Notes under the pieces: model-generated
Told to the model about the DNA's origin: nothing
Database searches by the model: none
What the model saw: the letters and a program-made list of their open reading frames with translations, nothing else
Made by a program: the position numbers and the translations under genes
Assembly: GCA_902362375.1 (NCBI GenBank)
Contig: CABIVS010000004.1
Coordinates: forward strand, 177,304-241,303
Source: Bacteroidaceae bacterium
Lineage (GTDB): Bacteria > Bacteroidota > Bacteroidia > Bacteroidales > Bacteroidaceae
Reading direction: 5' to 3'
Length of the DNA: 64,000 bases
In this document: in pieces, positions 16,659 through 26,167 of the stretch
How the letters are laid out: each line of letters opens with the position of its first letter
Numbering within the stretch: position 1 is the first letter of the stretch

Positions 16659-17878
16659 TTTTTCTCCAATTTATCAATCTCCTTTTGTAAAGACAAAGGG
16701 ATTTGTTCTTTCAAATGTTGATGACAAGCCATTTCTATCGTATACATACGACCGATGCAATAATTACTGTGTCCACAGCTACAGCGTGCTTGTTCCTCCT
16801 TTTTCATCCGATTCACAAATCCCGGTTCGTTGAGCAAAGCTCTCGCCATCTGTACGGCATCAAAACCGGAATCGAGCACTTCATCTATTTTCTGACGAGA
16901 AACAAGACCGCCGACATAAATCAGCGGCGCATTCGGAAGAGCTGCCCGGAATTTCAGTGCATCTTCAAGGAAATATGCTTCTTTGAAAGGTACAGAGGGG
17001 ATCATCCATTTACCAAACATACGGACTCCGTATTTCAGCCACCAGCAATTCATATAGTAAGACATCGAACGGATTGGCATGGCACCCCGCATCACATACA
17101 TCGGTGCACGGCTCACAAAGCCTCCACTCAACACCAATCCATGAACTCCATGTTCCAATAGACGTTTAGCCACTTGTATCGATTCGTCAATCTCCATGCC
17201 TCCTTTGAAACCGTCACGCATATTCATTTTCACGAAAACAGCCATATCATTGCCTGCCGCTTTCATCACTTCTTCCATCACCAGGTCCATAAAACGCATC
17301 CGGTTTTCGAGCGAACCACCGTATTCATCTTTCCGATGATTGGTATATGGAGAAAGGAACTGACTAATCAAATAACCATGTCCTGCATGTACTTCAACAG
17401 CGTCAAATCCTGCTTCTCTCGCCAGATTGACTGCATTTCCATACGCTTGTGCCATTTCCGGCAACTCCTCCTTTTCCATTCCACGCACAAACGTAGGAGA
17501 GTAAAGATTAAAACCCGAAGATGCGGATATAGGAGTGACACCACAAATATTTCGATGGGACATATTCCCACAATGTCCGATTTGTATACCCACTGCTGCA
17601 CCTTCATCGTGCACAGCTTTTGTCAATTCATGCAAACGGGGAATAATAGACGGACGCAACCACAACTGACGGTCGAAAGAAAGTCCGCTTTGCGTCACGG
17701 CAGCATAAGCCACTGTTGTCATACCCACTCCTCCCGCAGCTACCGAACGATGGTAATCCAGCAACATCTGCGTAGGAGTATTCTCCGGACACATGCTCTC
17801 AAAAGCTGCCGAACGGATTGTTCGATTCCGCAACGTCAAAGGGCCAAAGGTGACCGGACTAAAAAGTTTAGATTCCAT
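16655..17878 (-). CDS. Old yellow enzyme-family NADH:flavin oxidoreductase, candidate steroid 5-beta-reductase
   Basis: 407 aa. A TIM-barrel OYE domain: LFSPVTFGPLTLRNR at the start, the FMN and substrate His in IQIGHCGNMSHRN, AREAGFDAVEVHAGHGYL, the LSPYTNHRKDEYGGSLENR signature, and a phosphate loop in YVGGLVSRQKI. A Cys cluster CSCGHSNYC...C near residues 368-388 suggests a [4Fe-4S] site as in BaiCD-type enzymes, but the C-terminal Rossmann domains of BaiCD are missing. It reduces activated double bonds; with a 5-alpha-reductase and an SDR alongside, delta-4-3-oxo steroids or bile acids are the likely substrates. Substrate not proven by sequence. Confidence 0.82.
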   Translation of the reverse strand: MESKLFSPVTFGPLTLRNRTIRSAAFESMCPENTPTQMLLDYHRSVAAGGVGMTTVAYAAVTQSGLSFDRQLWLRPSIIPRLHELTKAVHDEGAAVGIQIGHCGNMSHRNICGVTPISASSGFNLYSPTFVRGMEKEELPEMAQAYGNAVNLAREAGFDAVEVHAGHGYLISQFLSPYTNHRKDEYGGSLENRMRFMDLVMEEVMKAAGNDMAVFVKMNMRDGFKGGMEIDESIQVAKRLLEHGVHGLVLSGGFVSRAPMYVMRGAMPIRSMSYYMNCWWLKYGVRMFGKWMIPSVPFKEAYFLEDALKFRAALPNAPLIYVGGLVSRQKIDEVLDSGFDAVQMARALLNEPGFVNRMKKEEQARCSCGHSNYCIGRMYTIEMACHQHLKEQIPLSLQKEIDKLEKK

Positions 17879-17931
17879 AGTAGTATATTTATTGAGTCAT
17901 ATTTAAGTCGTAATGAAAAATGCCCTAATAC

Positions 17932-18693
17932 CTAATAAAGGAAAGGGAACACTCGTTTCCGTTCTCCCACTGCATCGCCGAATTCTTCGCGATAACGGCA
18001 CCAGATGGCATTGGCACGGGGAACAAGGTTAGCAATCGTCCACCAAAGGAAAACAAGTCCGGAAAGTGAACAGGTGAGTATCGCCCATCCTGCCCATTCC
18101 ACTATTTCACCGAAATAGTTGGCGGAAGTGACATAACGGTACATACCTTTTTGAGGCAGATAGTGCCGGGTATCTCCCGGTTTGCGCAAGTGCCGGATGA
18201 TATAATCCGAATGCCAGTTCGTCAGCATACCTGTGAAAAAAAGCAGTGTGCCTATAATAAACCACGGTGAAGCGAACCAACCGGATTGATACATCGTTTC
18301 GGGAGCAAGATAAAAGATCCATTTACCTTGCATATAGCCATTCAGTAAATTAAAAAGAATACCCATCGACATGATTGACAGCGGCATCTTACTTTTCCCC
18401 GTCAGTAGCAGGGGAAAAATGAAAGCACGTTGAAAGTAATGAATCTGGAAGAACAGGAAAAAAGTAAAGATTACCGGTTCAAACCGACGCTCGGAATATA
18501 TCCACATTACACACATCACTAGGAAAACGGGAGCTTCCATCCATATCCAGGCTAGTTTATTGGATATAGCTACGCCCCACGATGCCGTACGGAAAATGCC
18601 ATATCCGGCTTTCACAAAGTAAAGGGCGATAAAAACAACCAGGGCAATCAGGCTCATCACGCCCAGAAACAGATTAAAAGCAGCTATATTCAT
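17932..18693 (-). CDS. Steroid 5-alpha-reductase family membrane enzyme
   Basis: 253 aa from ATG at 18693 (MNIAAFNLF); the frame extends upstream to 18789 across the promoter. Six or so hydrophobic segments and the signature of animal SRD5A enzymes: IHYFQRAFIFPLL, NWHSDYIIRHLRKPGD, YRYVTSANYFGEIVEWAGWA, and the C-terminal RYREEFGDAV...FPFLY. Length equals that of human SRD5A1 (259 aa). Uses NADPH to reduce the delta-4 bond of 3-oxo steroids to the 5-alpha product. First gene of an operon with the OYE reductase and SDR. In published Bacteroidetes work such a gene makes allo bile acids. Confidence 0.88.
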   Translation of the reverse strand: MNIAAFNLFLGVMSLIALVVFIALYFVKAGYGIFRTASWGVAISNKLAWIWMEAPVFLVMCVMWIYSERRFEPVIFTFFLFFQIHYFQRAFIFPLLLTGKSKMPLSIMSMGILFNLLNGYMQGKWIFYLAPETMYQSGWFASPWFIIGTLLFFTGMLTNWHSDYIIRHLRKPGDTRHYLPQKGMYRYVTSANYFGEIVEWAGWAILTCSLSGLVFLWWTIANLVPRANAIWCRYREEFGDAVGERKRVFPFLY

Positions 18694-18715
18694 GTCGATC
18701 TTTTTTTGTAACACG

Positions 18716-18723
18716 CAAAAATA
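18716..18723 (-). promoter_or_regulatory. Bacteroides -7 element for the 5-alpha-reductase operon
   Basis: TATTTTTG on the minus strand, 22 bp before the start codon at 18693; a TTTG at 18751-18748 is somewhat too far (24-bp spacer). Confidence 0.5.
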
Positions 18724-18877
18724 ACAAAAATGAAACGAATGACGGTACAAAAAATAGAAAGAATCTGAAATACATTCCTTTAAGAACATAAAAAAACAGC
18801 ATTCCCGAACGCATACCTGAAATTACGAGGCATACATCCGGGATCACTTATATATTCAATAAAAGGATTTGTTTTTA

Positions 18878-20221
18878 TCAGCGTTTCTTGATTGGAATAT
18901 AAGGCAAATCATCGAGTACATTCTTATAAGCCGGGCGGATAATTCGTTTACCTTCGAAGGTCAATTCTTCATTACGGTGTGCACACCAGCCTACGATACG
19001 TGCCATAGCAAACAGAGGAGTGAAGATTTCCTGCGGCAAGCCGATCATTTCATACACGAAGCCTGAATAGAAGTCGATATTGCTGGATACTGTCTTTCCG
19101 TTGTTTTTAACACGTCCGAAAGTAGCGATGGCTCGTTCTTCCAACAGTTCGAGGAAAGCAAATTCACTTTCTCTTCCTTTTTCACGGGCAAGGTCACGAG
19201 CCAATTCTTTCAACAGAAGAGCACGGGGATCGGAGATTGTATAAACGGCGTGTCCTATACCGTAGATCAATCCGCTCTTATTATATACTTCCTTATTCAA
19301 CATTCGGGTGAAATAAGTGTCTATCTCATCCACACTTGTCCAGTCTTTGATATTCTCTTTCAGATGCTGGAACATATCGGCAACCTGAATATTTGCACCT
19401 CCATGAAGCGGGCCTTTCAATGAACCGATACCTGCGGCGATGGCCGAATAAGTATCCGTTCCGGTGGAAGAAGTAACGCGAACAGTGAAAGTGGAGTTGT
19501 TACCGCCCCCATGTTCTGCCTGAAGAATCAGCAACAAATCGAGGGTACGAGCATCAAGTTCGGTATAATTTCTTTTCAACATGTACAGGAAGTTCTCGGC
19601 AATAGAGAGTTTTTCCTGCGGATGGCGGATATGCAGAGAACGTCCGAAAGTAGCATGGCGAAGCATATTGTACGCATAAGCAATGATAGTGGGAAATTTC
19701 GAAATCAGTTCAATACTCTGACGCATCAGGTTATCCCGGGAAGTATCATCCGCATTCGCATCAAAACGGTACATTTCAAGCACACTGCGTGAAAGAATAT
19801 TCATGATGTTGTTTCCTTCCAACTCTATGATATTCATTTTTGTTTTCTGCTCCAACGGCATATTGTCGTTAATCAATTCACGGAAAGAAAGCAATTCTTC
19901 TTTATCCGGCAGACGTCCGGAAAGCAACAGGTAAGCCACTTCTTCAAAACCGAAACGTTTCTCTTTGATAATGGCATGCGAAATATCTTCCACATCATAA
20001 CCACGATAGAATAATTTTCCCGGTATCGGTTTCAATCCACCACCCGGAATACGTTCATAGCCTACTACATTACCGATTTTGGTTAAACCTACCAATACAC
20101 CTGTGCCATCTTCATTACGCAATCCGCGTTTCACATCAAACTTTGGGAACAATTCATTATCAATCCGGGTAGCTTCCTTCATCTCCTCGGAAAGTTTGTA
20201 AATCAGGTACTCTTTTTTCAT
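18878..20221 (-). CDS. gltA: Citrate synthase
   Basis: 447 aa. Catalytic His residues in GSLKGPLHGGANIQV and YGIGHAVYTISDPRA and the Asp in SNIDFYSGFVYEMI are all present, as is the RHPQEKLSIAENFLYM segment. The N-terminal 40 residues are an extra helical extension. Condenses acetyl-CoA and oxaloacetate. Last gene of acnA-icd-gltA, 20 bp after icd, so the three steps from oxaloacetate to 2-oxoglutarate are made together. In Bacteroides this branch feeds glutamate rather than a full cycle. Confidence 0.95.
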   Translation of the reverse strand: MKKEYLIYKLSEEMKEATRIDNELFPKFDVKRGLRNEDGTGVLVGLTKIGNVVGYERIPGGGLKPIPGKLFYRGYDVEDISHAIIKEKRFGFEEVAYLLLSGRLPDKEELLSFRELINDNMPLEQKTKMNIIELEGNNIMNILSRSVLEMYRFDANADDTSRDNLMRQSIELISKFPTIIAYAYNMLRHATFGRSLHIRHPQEKLSIAENFLYMLKRNYTELDARTLDLLLILQAEHGGGNNSTFTVRVTSSTGTDTYSAIAAGIGSLKGPLHGGANIQVADMFQHLKENIKDWTSVDEIDTYFTRMLNKEVYNKSGLIYGIGHAVYTISDPRALLLKELARDLAREKGRESEFAFLELLEERAIATFGRVKNNGKTVSSNIDFYSGFVYEMIGLPQEIFTPLFAMARIVGWCAHRNEELTFEGKRIIRPAYKNVLDDLPYIPIKKR

Positions 20222-20241
20222 CTTTCTTCGTTTTTTATTCG

Positions 20242-21438
20242 TTACTTTTGTTTTTCAATTCTTTCCACGATCTCACGAGTGAAAGCGGAAGTAGAGAGGG
20301 AGGTTCCATTCGGCATAAAACGAGCCAAATCGTGTGTAGCGCGAGCGTCCAGGAAGCTTTGTTCCAAGGCTTTCTCTATCAGAGCAGCCGCTTCTTTCCA
20401 ATCAAAATATTCGAGCATCATTACGGCCGAAAGTATAATAGAACAAGGGTTCACCACATCTTTTCCCGCAATATTGGGAGCTGTTCCATGAGTCGCTTCA
20501 AAAATGGCATGTCCTGTTTGATAGTTGATATTTGCTCCCGGAGCAATACCGATACCGCCTACCATGGCCGCCAGTTGGTCGGAAACATAGTCTCCATTCA
20601 GATTCAAGGTAGCTATCACGGAATATTCTTCGGGAATCAGGAGTGTATTTTGCAAAAAAGCATCGGCAATGCAATCTTTTATCACCAGTCTGCCATCTGC
20701 CAAAGCATCGGCAAATTCACGCTGTGCCAGCTCGTAACCCCATTTCTTGAAGCCACCTTCCGTGAACTTCATGATATTTCCTTTATGCACCAGCGTTACA
20801 GAAGGTAAATGATGGTCGAGTGCATACTGGCAGGCAGCACGTACCAAACGTTCGGTACCCTCACGTGATACAGGTTTCACACCGAAAGAAGAGGTTTCCG
20901 GGAAACGGACTTTTGTTACTCCCATTTCGTCTTTCAGGAATTTATAGAACTTTTCAGCTTCCGGAGTACCGGCTTCCCACTCGATACCTGCGTAGATATC
21001 TTCCGTATTTTCACGGAACACGCACATGTTCACTTTTTCAGGTGATTTGACAGGCGACTGTACTCCCTGATACCAACGAACCGGACGAAGACAGACATAT
21101 AAATCAAGTGTCTGACGCAGCGCTACATTCAACGACCGGATTCCACCTCCGACAGGAGTTGTCAACGGGCCTTTGATTCCTATCAGATATTCCTGAAAGG
21201 TTTCCATTGTTTCATCCGGCAACCAGGAACCTGTTGCATGGAAGGCACGTTCTCCAGCCAACACTTCTTTCCATTCGATCCGACGTTTGCCGCCATAAGC
21301 TTTCCGGATAGCTGCGTCCACTACGGCTTGCATGGCAGGAGTCACTTCCGCTCCTACTCCATCGCCGGTAATATAAGGTACGGTAGGCACATCGGGCACC
21401 AGCAACGTACCATCTGCTTGCATGGTTATCTTGCTCAT
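20242..21438 (-). CDS. icd: NADP-dependent isocitrate dehydrogenase
   Basis: 398 aa, prokaryotic homodimer type. Substrate loop [20 protein letters not shown] with the regulatory Ser position, [14 protein letters not shown], metal Asp residues in [12 protein letters not shown], and the coenzyme loop [14 protein letters not shown]. The dinucleotide segment (HGTAPN) fits NADP enzymes. Starts 3 bp after the aconitase stop. Converts isocitrate to 2-oxoglutarate for glutamate synthesis. Confidence 0.95.
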   Translation of the reverse strand: MSKITMQADGTLLVPDVPTVPYITGDGVGAEVTPAMQAVVDAAIRKAYGGKRRIEWKEVLAGERAFHATGSWLPDETMETFQEYLIGIKGPLTTPVGGGIRSLNVALRQTLDLYVCLRPVRWYQGVQSPVKSPEKVNMCVFRENTEDIYAGIEWEAGTPEAEKFYKFLKDEMGVTKVRFPETSSFGVKPVSREGTERLVRAACQYALDHHLPSVTLVHKGNIMKFTEGGFKKWGYELAQREFADALADGRLVIKDCIADAFLQNTLLIPEEYSVIATLNLNGDYVSDQLAAMVGGIGIAPGANINYQTGHAIFEATHGTAPNIAGKDVVNPCSIILSAVMMLEYFDWKEAAALIEKALEQSFLDARATHDLARFMPNGTSLSTSAFTREIVERIEKQK

Positions 21439-21441
21439 ATT

Positions 21442-23685
21442 TTATCTTGCATTTAAAGCAGAGCCGGCACGGAACCAGGCTATCTGCTGTTCATTATAGG
21501 TATGCTGTACTTCAAAACTTTCTTTCGTTCCGTCTTCGTGATGAAGAACAATCGTCAAATTGCGACCCGGTGCGAAATGGACTAAACCTACTACTGACAA
21601 AAGATCGTGTTCCTGAACCTTGTCATAGTCTGCCTTGTCTACAAAAGTAAGAGCAAGCATTCCCTGCTTTTTCAGATTCGTTTCGTGGATACGGGCAAAA
21701 CTCTTAGCCAGAATGACACGCACATTGAGAAAGCGCGGTTCCATGGCTGCATGTTCACGGCTGGAACCTTCTCCATAATTCTCTTCGGCAACAACTATAG
21801 ACGAAATACCTTCAGACTTATACATTTTTGCCGTACCGGAAACTGTTCCATAAGTATTTGTTGAACGATTCCAAACGCTGTTCGTTTCACCGTTGAAAGC
21901 ATTGACAGCTCCCATCAGCATATTGTCGGAAATATTCTCCAAATGTCCCCGGAAGCGGAGCCACGGACCTGCCATAGAGATATGGTCGGTAGTACATTTT
22001 CCTTGTGCTTTAATCAGTAAAGGCATATTCAGTAAATCCTGTCCGTCCCATGCCGGGAAAGGCGTCAGGAGCTGGAGACGTTGAGAATCAGGCTTCACCT
22101 TGATTTCCGTTTTTGCTCCGTGCGGGGCAATATACCCCTCGTTTCCGGATGTAAAACCTTTCAAAGGGAGTTCATCTCCTACTGGTTCGGATAGTTTCAC
22201 CTTTTCTCCGTCATGATTCACCAGTCTGTCTTTCAACGGATTGAAGCAGAGATCGCCGGCAATCGTTAATGCCATTGTCAGTTCCGGAGAAGCTACAAAC
22301 GCATAGGTATTCGGATTACCGTCAGCACGTTTGGCAAAGTTACGGTTGAAAGAAGTAACGATTGAATTTTTCCGTGTCGGATCGTCCGTCTCGCGTTTCC
22401 ATTGACCGATACAAGGGCCACAGGCATTTGCCATAATCGTGGCACCCAACTGTTCAAAAGCTTCAATCATCCCATCTCTTTCGGCAGTAGCCCGAATTTG
22501 TTCCGAACCTGGATTGATGATTAACGGAGCAGCGACACTCAAGTTCTTTTCAGTGACCTGTTTCGCCAAAGAAGCTGCACGACTCAAATCCTGATAAGAA
22601 GAATTGGTACATGAACCGATCAAGCCCACCTCCATTTTGCGGGGGTAGCCGTTCAATAACACTTTTTCTGCAAATTCGGAAATAGGAGTAGCGGCATCCG
22701 GTGTAAACGGTCCGTTTATATAAGGTTCGAGTTCCGACAAGTCTATTTCAATCACACGGTCGTAATAGTTGGATGGTTCGTCGGTCACTACATCATCCGC
22801 ACGAAGATCGGCATCGACAGCCTCCGCCCAATCGACCACACAATCTCTTCCGGTAGCCCTCAAATAGGCAGCCATGCGCCCGTCAAACGGGAACAGAGAG
22901 GTAGTAGCCCCTACTTCGGCACCCATATTACAAATGGTAGCTTTCCCGGTAGCAGAAAGGGATTCGGTTCCAGGACCAAAATATTCGATAATAGCATTTG
23001 TTCCTCCTTTTACGGTAAGGATGCCGGCCAGTTTCAGGATTACATCTTTCGGAGATGTCCAGCCACTTAGTTTTCCGGTCAGACGAACACCTATAATCTT
23101 CGGCATTTTCAGTTCCCATTCCATTCCTGTCATCACATCCACAGCATCCGCGCCACCGACACCGATAGCTACCATGCCCAGTCCGCCTGCATTAGGAGTG
23201 TGGGAATCCGTTCCTACCATCATACCGCCGGGGAAAGCATAGTTTTCGAGTACTACCTGATGGATAATACCTGCTCCCGGTTTCCAGAAACCGATGCCGT
23301 AACGGGAAGATACATCGCGAAGGAAGTCGTATACTTCTTCATTGGTCAATCTTGCCGTAGCAATATCCGCCTTTGCACCTTTGTACGCCTGTATCAAGTG
23401 ATCGCAATGTACTGTTGAGGGCACAGCCACCTGATCCTTACCTGCATTCATAAATTGAAGCAATGCCATCTGCGCAGTCGCATCCTGCATAGCTACACGG
23501 TCGGGACGGAAGTTCACATAATCTTCTCCCCGTTTGTAATCTTTTAAATCGGCTACATCATACAGATGAGCATACAAAATCTTCTCGGCCAACGTCAAGG
23601 GGCGTTTCAATATAGCCCGTACGTGTTCTACCTTTCCTTTATAAGCAGCGTAGAAAGCTTCTAACATAGTCACATCATATACCAT
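21442..23685 (-). CDS. acnA: Aconitate hydratase
   Basis: 747 aa, mitochondrial-type length. Fe-S cysteines in [15 protein letters not shown] and [13 protein letters not shown], active-site [31 protein letters not shown] and the swivel-domain [18 protein letters not shown]. Isomerises citrate and isocitrate and needs a [4Fe-4S] cluster, so it is oxygen-sensitive. First gene of acnA-icd-gltA. I found no clear TAnnTTTG word in the 117 bp before the helicase start, so the promoter is not placed. Confidence 0.95.
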   Translation of the reverse strand: MVYDVTMLEAFYAAYKGKVEHVRAILKRPLTLAEKILYAHLYDVADLKDYKRGEDYVNFRPDRVAMQDATAQMALLQFMNAGKDQVAVPSTVHCDHLIQAYKGAKADIATARLTNEEVYDFLRDVSSRYGIGFWKPGAGIIHQVVLENYAFPGGMMVGTDSHTPNAGGLGMVAIGVGGADAVDVMTGMEWELKMPKIIGVRLTGKLSGWTSPKDVILKLAGILTVKGGTNAIIEYFGPGTESLSATGKATICNMGAEVGATTSLFPFDGRMAAYLRATGRDCVVDWAEAVDADLRADDVVTDEPSNYYDRVIEIDLSELEPYINGPFTPDAATPISEFAEKVLLNGYPRKMEVGLIGSCTNSSYQDLSRAASLAKQVTEKNLSVAAPLIINPGSEQIRATAERDGMIEAFEQLGATIMANACGPCIGQWKRETDDPTRKNSIVTSFNRNFAKRADGNPNTYAFVASPELTMALTIAGDLCFNPLKDRLVNHDGEKVKLSEPVGDELPLKGFTSGNEGYIAPHGAKTEIKVKPDSQRLQLLTPFPAWDGQDLLNMPLLIKAQGKCTTDHISMAGPWLRFRGHLENISDNMLMGAVNAFNGETNSVWNRSTNTYGTVSGTAKMYKSEGISSIVVAEENYGEGSSREHAAMEPRFLNVRVILAKSFARIHETNLKKQGMLALTFVDKADYDKVQEHDLLSVVGLVHFAPGRNLTIVLHHEDGTKESFEVQHTYNEQQIAWFRAGSALNAR

Positions 23686-23786
23686 ATTGTTTTATCTTTT
23701 ATGAGTCTATCTATAAAAATAACGAACGGCGTTCGAGTAATGTTTAACAAAATGAAATATTTTTTCTACCCGGAACGAAGATTTGT

Positions 23787-23794
23787 TACCTTTG
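23787..23794 (+). promoter_or_regulatory. Bacteroides -7 element for the helicase gene
   Basis: TACCTTTG ends 8 bp before the chosen ATG at 23803, so transcription would begin almost at the start codon. See the finding on a possible leaderless mRNA. Confidence 0.55.
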
Positions 23795-23802
23795 CGCCTA
23801 TT

Positions 23803-25689
23803 ATGAGTAATAATCCGAAAAGTCCAATCATCGACCTTCAGCAACAGCAACTCCTCCTGCGGATGGAGTATGAACACGAGAAGGAAGAATTTAAACGGCA
23901 GACCGAAACAATGGGCGTTGCCCGTAAAGTGAAACGCGGTCTCTGCTGGTATCCCGTCTCTCTTGGCCGAAGTTACTACAATTCTCTGAATCAGCTTGTA
24001 ATAGATATTACACGGACCGAAAATAAAGAAATAGAGCATTCCTTCGAGTTCGGCCGCCCCGTCTGCTTTTTCCACCAGTCATTCGAAGGAAAAGTGAAGT
24101 ACATGAATTTCATCGCTACTGTCAGCTTTGCAGATGAGGAGCGAATGGTAGTTGTACTTCCCGGAGCGGGAGCTTTAGCGGAACTGCAAACTGACGGCAT
24201 ACTGGGGGTGCAACTTTATTTTGACGAAACATCCTACCGGGCCATGTTCGAGGCACTGGAAGACACCATACGCGCTAAAGATAATCGTCTGGCAGAACTG
24301 CGTGATATTTTGCTTGGTCCACAAAAACCGGGATTCCGGGAGTTGTATCCTGTCCGCTTCCCCTGGTTGAACAGCACCCAGGAAACAGCTGTCAACAAGG
24401 TACTCTGCACACGTGATGTATCCATCGTTCACGGTCCTCCGGGAACCGGAAAAACAACGACTCTTGTCGAAGCAATTTACGAAACATTGCACCGGGAACC
24501 GCAAGTGCTTGTCTGTGCACAAAGCAACACTGCTGTCGACTGGATTTGTGAGAAACTGGTAGACCGGGGAGTACCCGTACTCCGCATCGGGAATCCTACC
24601 CGGGTCAACGACAAAATGCTTTCATCCACCTACGAACGCCGGTTTGAAAGCCATCCTGCCTATCCGGAACTTTGGGGAATTCGCAAATCTATCCGTGAAA
24701 TGGGTAGCCGGATGCGCCGGGGTAGTTATTCTGAACGGGAAGGTATGCGTAATCGCATGAGCCATCTCCGCGATCGTGCTACGGAGTTGGAAATACAAAT
24801 CAATGCCGATCTATTTGATAGTGCCCGTGTGATTGCTTCTACACTGGTCAGCAGCAACCATCGTCTGCTCAACGGGCGTCGCTTTCCTACTTTGTTCATT
24901 GATGAAGCTGCTCAAGCGCTCGAAGCTGCCTGCTGGATTGCCATCCGTAAGGCAGACCGCGTCATCCTTGCAGGAGACCATTGCCAGCTCCCACCAACTA
25001 TCAAATGTATAGAAGCCGCTCGTGGAGGACTGGATCACACGTTAATGGAAAAAGTGGTTCAGCAAAAGCCTTCTGCTGTTTCTTTATTAAAAGTGCAGTA
25101 CAGAATGCACGAAGCCATCATGCAGTTTCCCTCCGACTGGTTCTACCACGGAGAACTGGAAGCTGCTCCGGAAGTGCGCTACCGGGGTATTCTTGATTTT
25201 GACACTCCTATGAACTGGATTGATACTTCGGAAATGGACTTTCACGAAGATTTTGTAGGTGAGAGTTTCGGACGCATCAACAAGCAGGAAGCCAATCTAT
25301 TACTACAGGAACTGGAAGCATATATCGAACGGATCGGCAAAGAACGGATATTGGATGAAAGAATTGATTTCGGTCTGATTTCACCCTACAAGGCGCAAGT
25401 GCAATATTTGAGGGGAAAGATCAAAGGGAGCAGCTTTTTACGCCCCTTCCGCAGCCTCATCACTGTAAACACGGTAGACGGTTTTCAGGGACAGGAGCGG
25501 GACGTTATTTTCATCAGTCTTGTACGTGCCAACGAGGATGGGCAGATTGGGTTCCTGAATGATTTGCGAAGAATGAATGTAGCGATTACAAGGGCACGAA
25601 TGAAGCTTGTTATATTAGGAGATACCTCTACCCTTACCAAACATCCTTTTTACAAAAGGCTGATGTTATTCATTAAAAAGGAGGATTAA
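23803..25689 (+). CDS. Superfamily 1 DNA/RNA helicase (UPF1/IGHMBP2 type)
   Basis: 628 aa from ATG at 23803 (MSNNPKSPII); the frame extends to 23701 but passes through the promoter word. Walker A GPPGTGKTTT at residues 211-220, Walker B FIDEAAQALEAACW, motif III GDHCQLPPT, QYRMHEAIMQFP, VNTVDGFQGQERDV and the motif VI segment NVAITRARMKLVILG. The order matches SF1B helicases of the UPF1/SMUBP-2 group; no separate nuclease domain is seen. Probable role in nucleic acid unwinding or repair, not known more closely. Ends inside a perfect terminator stem. Confidence 0.92.
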   Translation: MSNNPKSPIIDLQQQQLLLRMEYEHEKEEFKRQTETMGVARKVKRGLCWYPVSLGRSYYNSLNQLVIDITRTENKEIEHSFEFGRPVCFFHQSFEGKVKYMNFIATVSFADEERMVVVLPGAGALAELQTDGILGVQLYFDETSYRAMFEALEDTIRAKDNRLAELRDILLGPQKPGFRELYPVRFPWLNSTQETAVNKVLCTRDVSIVHGPPGTGKTTTLVEAIYETLHREPQVLVCAQSNTAVDWICEKLVDRGVPVLRIGNPTRVNDKMLSSTYERRFESHPAYPELWGIRKSIREMGSRMRRGSYSEREGMRNRMSHLRDRATELEIQINADLFDSARVIASTLVSSNHRLLNGRRFPTLFIDEAAQALEAACWIAIRKADRVILAGDHCQLPPTIKCIEAARGGLDHTLMEKVVQQKPSAVSLLKVQYRMHEAIMQFPSDWFYHGELEAAPEVRYRGILDFDTPMNWIDTSEMDFHEDFVGESFGRINKQEANLLLQELEAYIERIGKERILDERIDFGLISPYKAQVQYLRGKIKGSSFLRPFRSLITVNTVDGFQGQERDVIFISLVRANEDGQIGFLNDLRRMNVAITRARMKLVILGDTSTLTKHPFYKRLMLFIKKED

Positions 25690-25707
25690 ATACTTAATCC
25701 TCCTTTT
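25676..25707. terminator. Bidirectional terminator at the helicase stop
   Basis: AAAAGGAGGATTAA (25676-25689) and TTAATCCTCCTTTT (25694-25707) form a perfect 14-bp stem with a 4-base loop. The helicase stop codon lies in the left arm. T-rich ends on both strands suit both directions. Confidence 0.9.
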
Positions 25708-26110
25708 AACAAAGTGCACTTTCTCACGAAACCACACTTCGTTTTAACACAAACAAAACAAACAATATTTTATTTTACGTCAGTACTATTCTTTATTTAA
25801 GAAGCCATTAAAAAGACTTTTACTTTCAATATACAAATGCAGATTTCAAAAAGAAATATCAACTCCCATAAAGATAAAACACACTAAATCACCACTTCTG
25901 AGAAATCAAAAGCAGCGTCATTCGTTTATTTATTTAGTGATGTTAATCATTCTTCAGGGCTGGTTAAGTCAATTCATACTTCTCGTTTATTTTATCTGAT
26001 GACGCAAAGATAAACATAAACTTGCATTTTTTGTCCATATAATCAATATATTTTTGAAAAATAATTTCGGAAAGCTTCATTTATTCATTTCTAAATCTCT
26101 TTTTAACCCA
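25708..26110. other. Gene-free stretch, candidate small RNA on the minus strand
   Basis: About 400 bp with no credible ORF on either strand. A minus-strand promoter word (26005-26012) faces the terminator at 25676-25707, bracketing about 290 bp. It includes the palindrome AAAGTGCACTTT (25711-25722). I do not recognise a known RNA family. Confidence 0.4.
26005..26012 (-). promoter_or_regulatory. Orphan Bacteroides -7 element
   Basis: TATCTTTG on the minus strand with no gene downstream before the terminator about 300 bp away. Confidence 0.45.
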
Positions 26111-26143
26111 AAAAGGGAGAAAGCAAACAGCCCTCTCCCTTTT
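26111..26143 (-). terminator. Terminator of the ilv operon
   Basis: AAAAGGGAGA (26111-26120) and TCTCCCTTTT (26134-26143) form a perfect 10-bp stem, followed on the minus strand by T residues; 25 bp after the ilvC stop. Confidence 0.85.
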
Positions 26144-26167
26144 ACAAACTTGTATAATTTATCCAGT

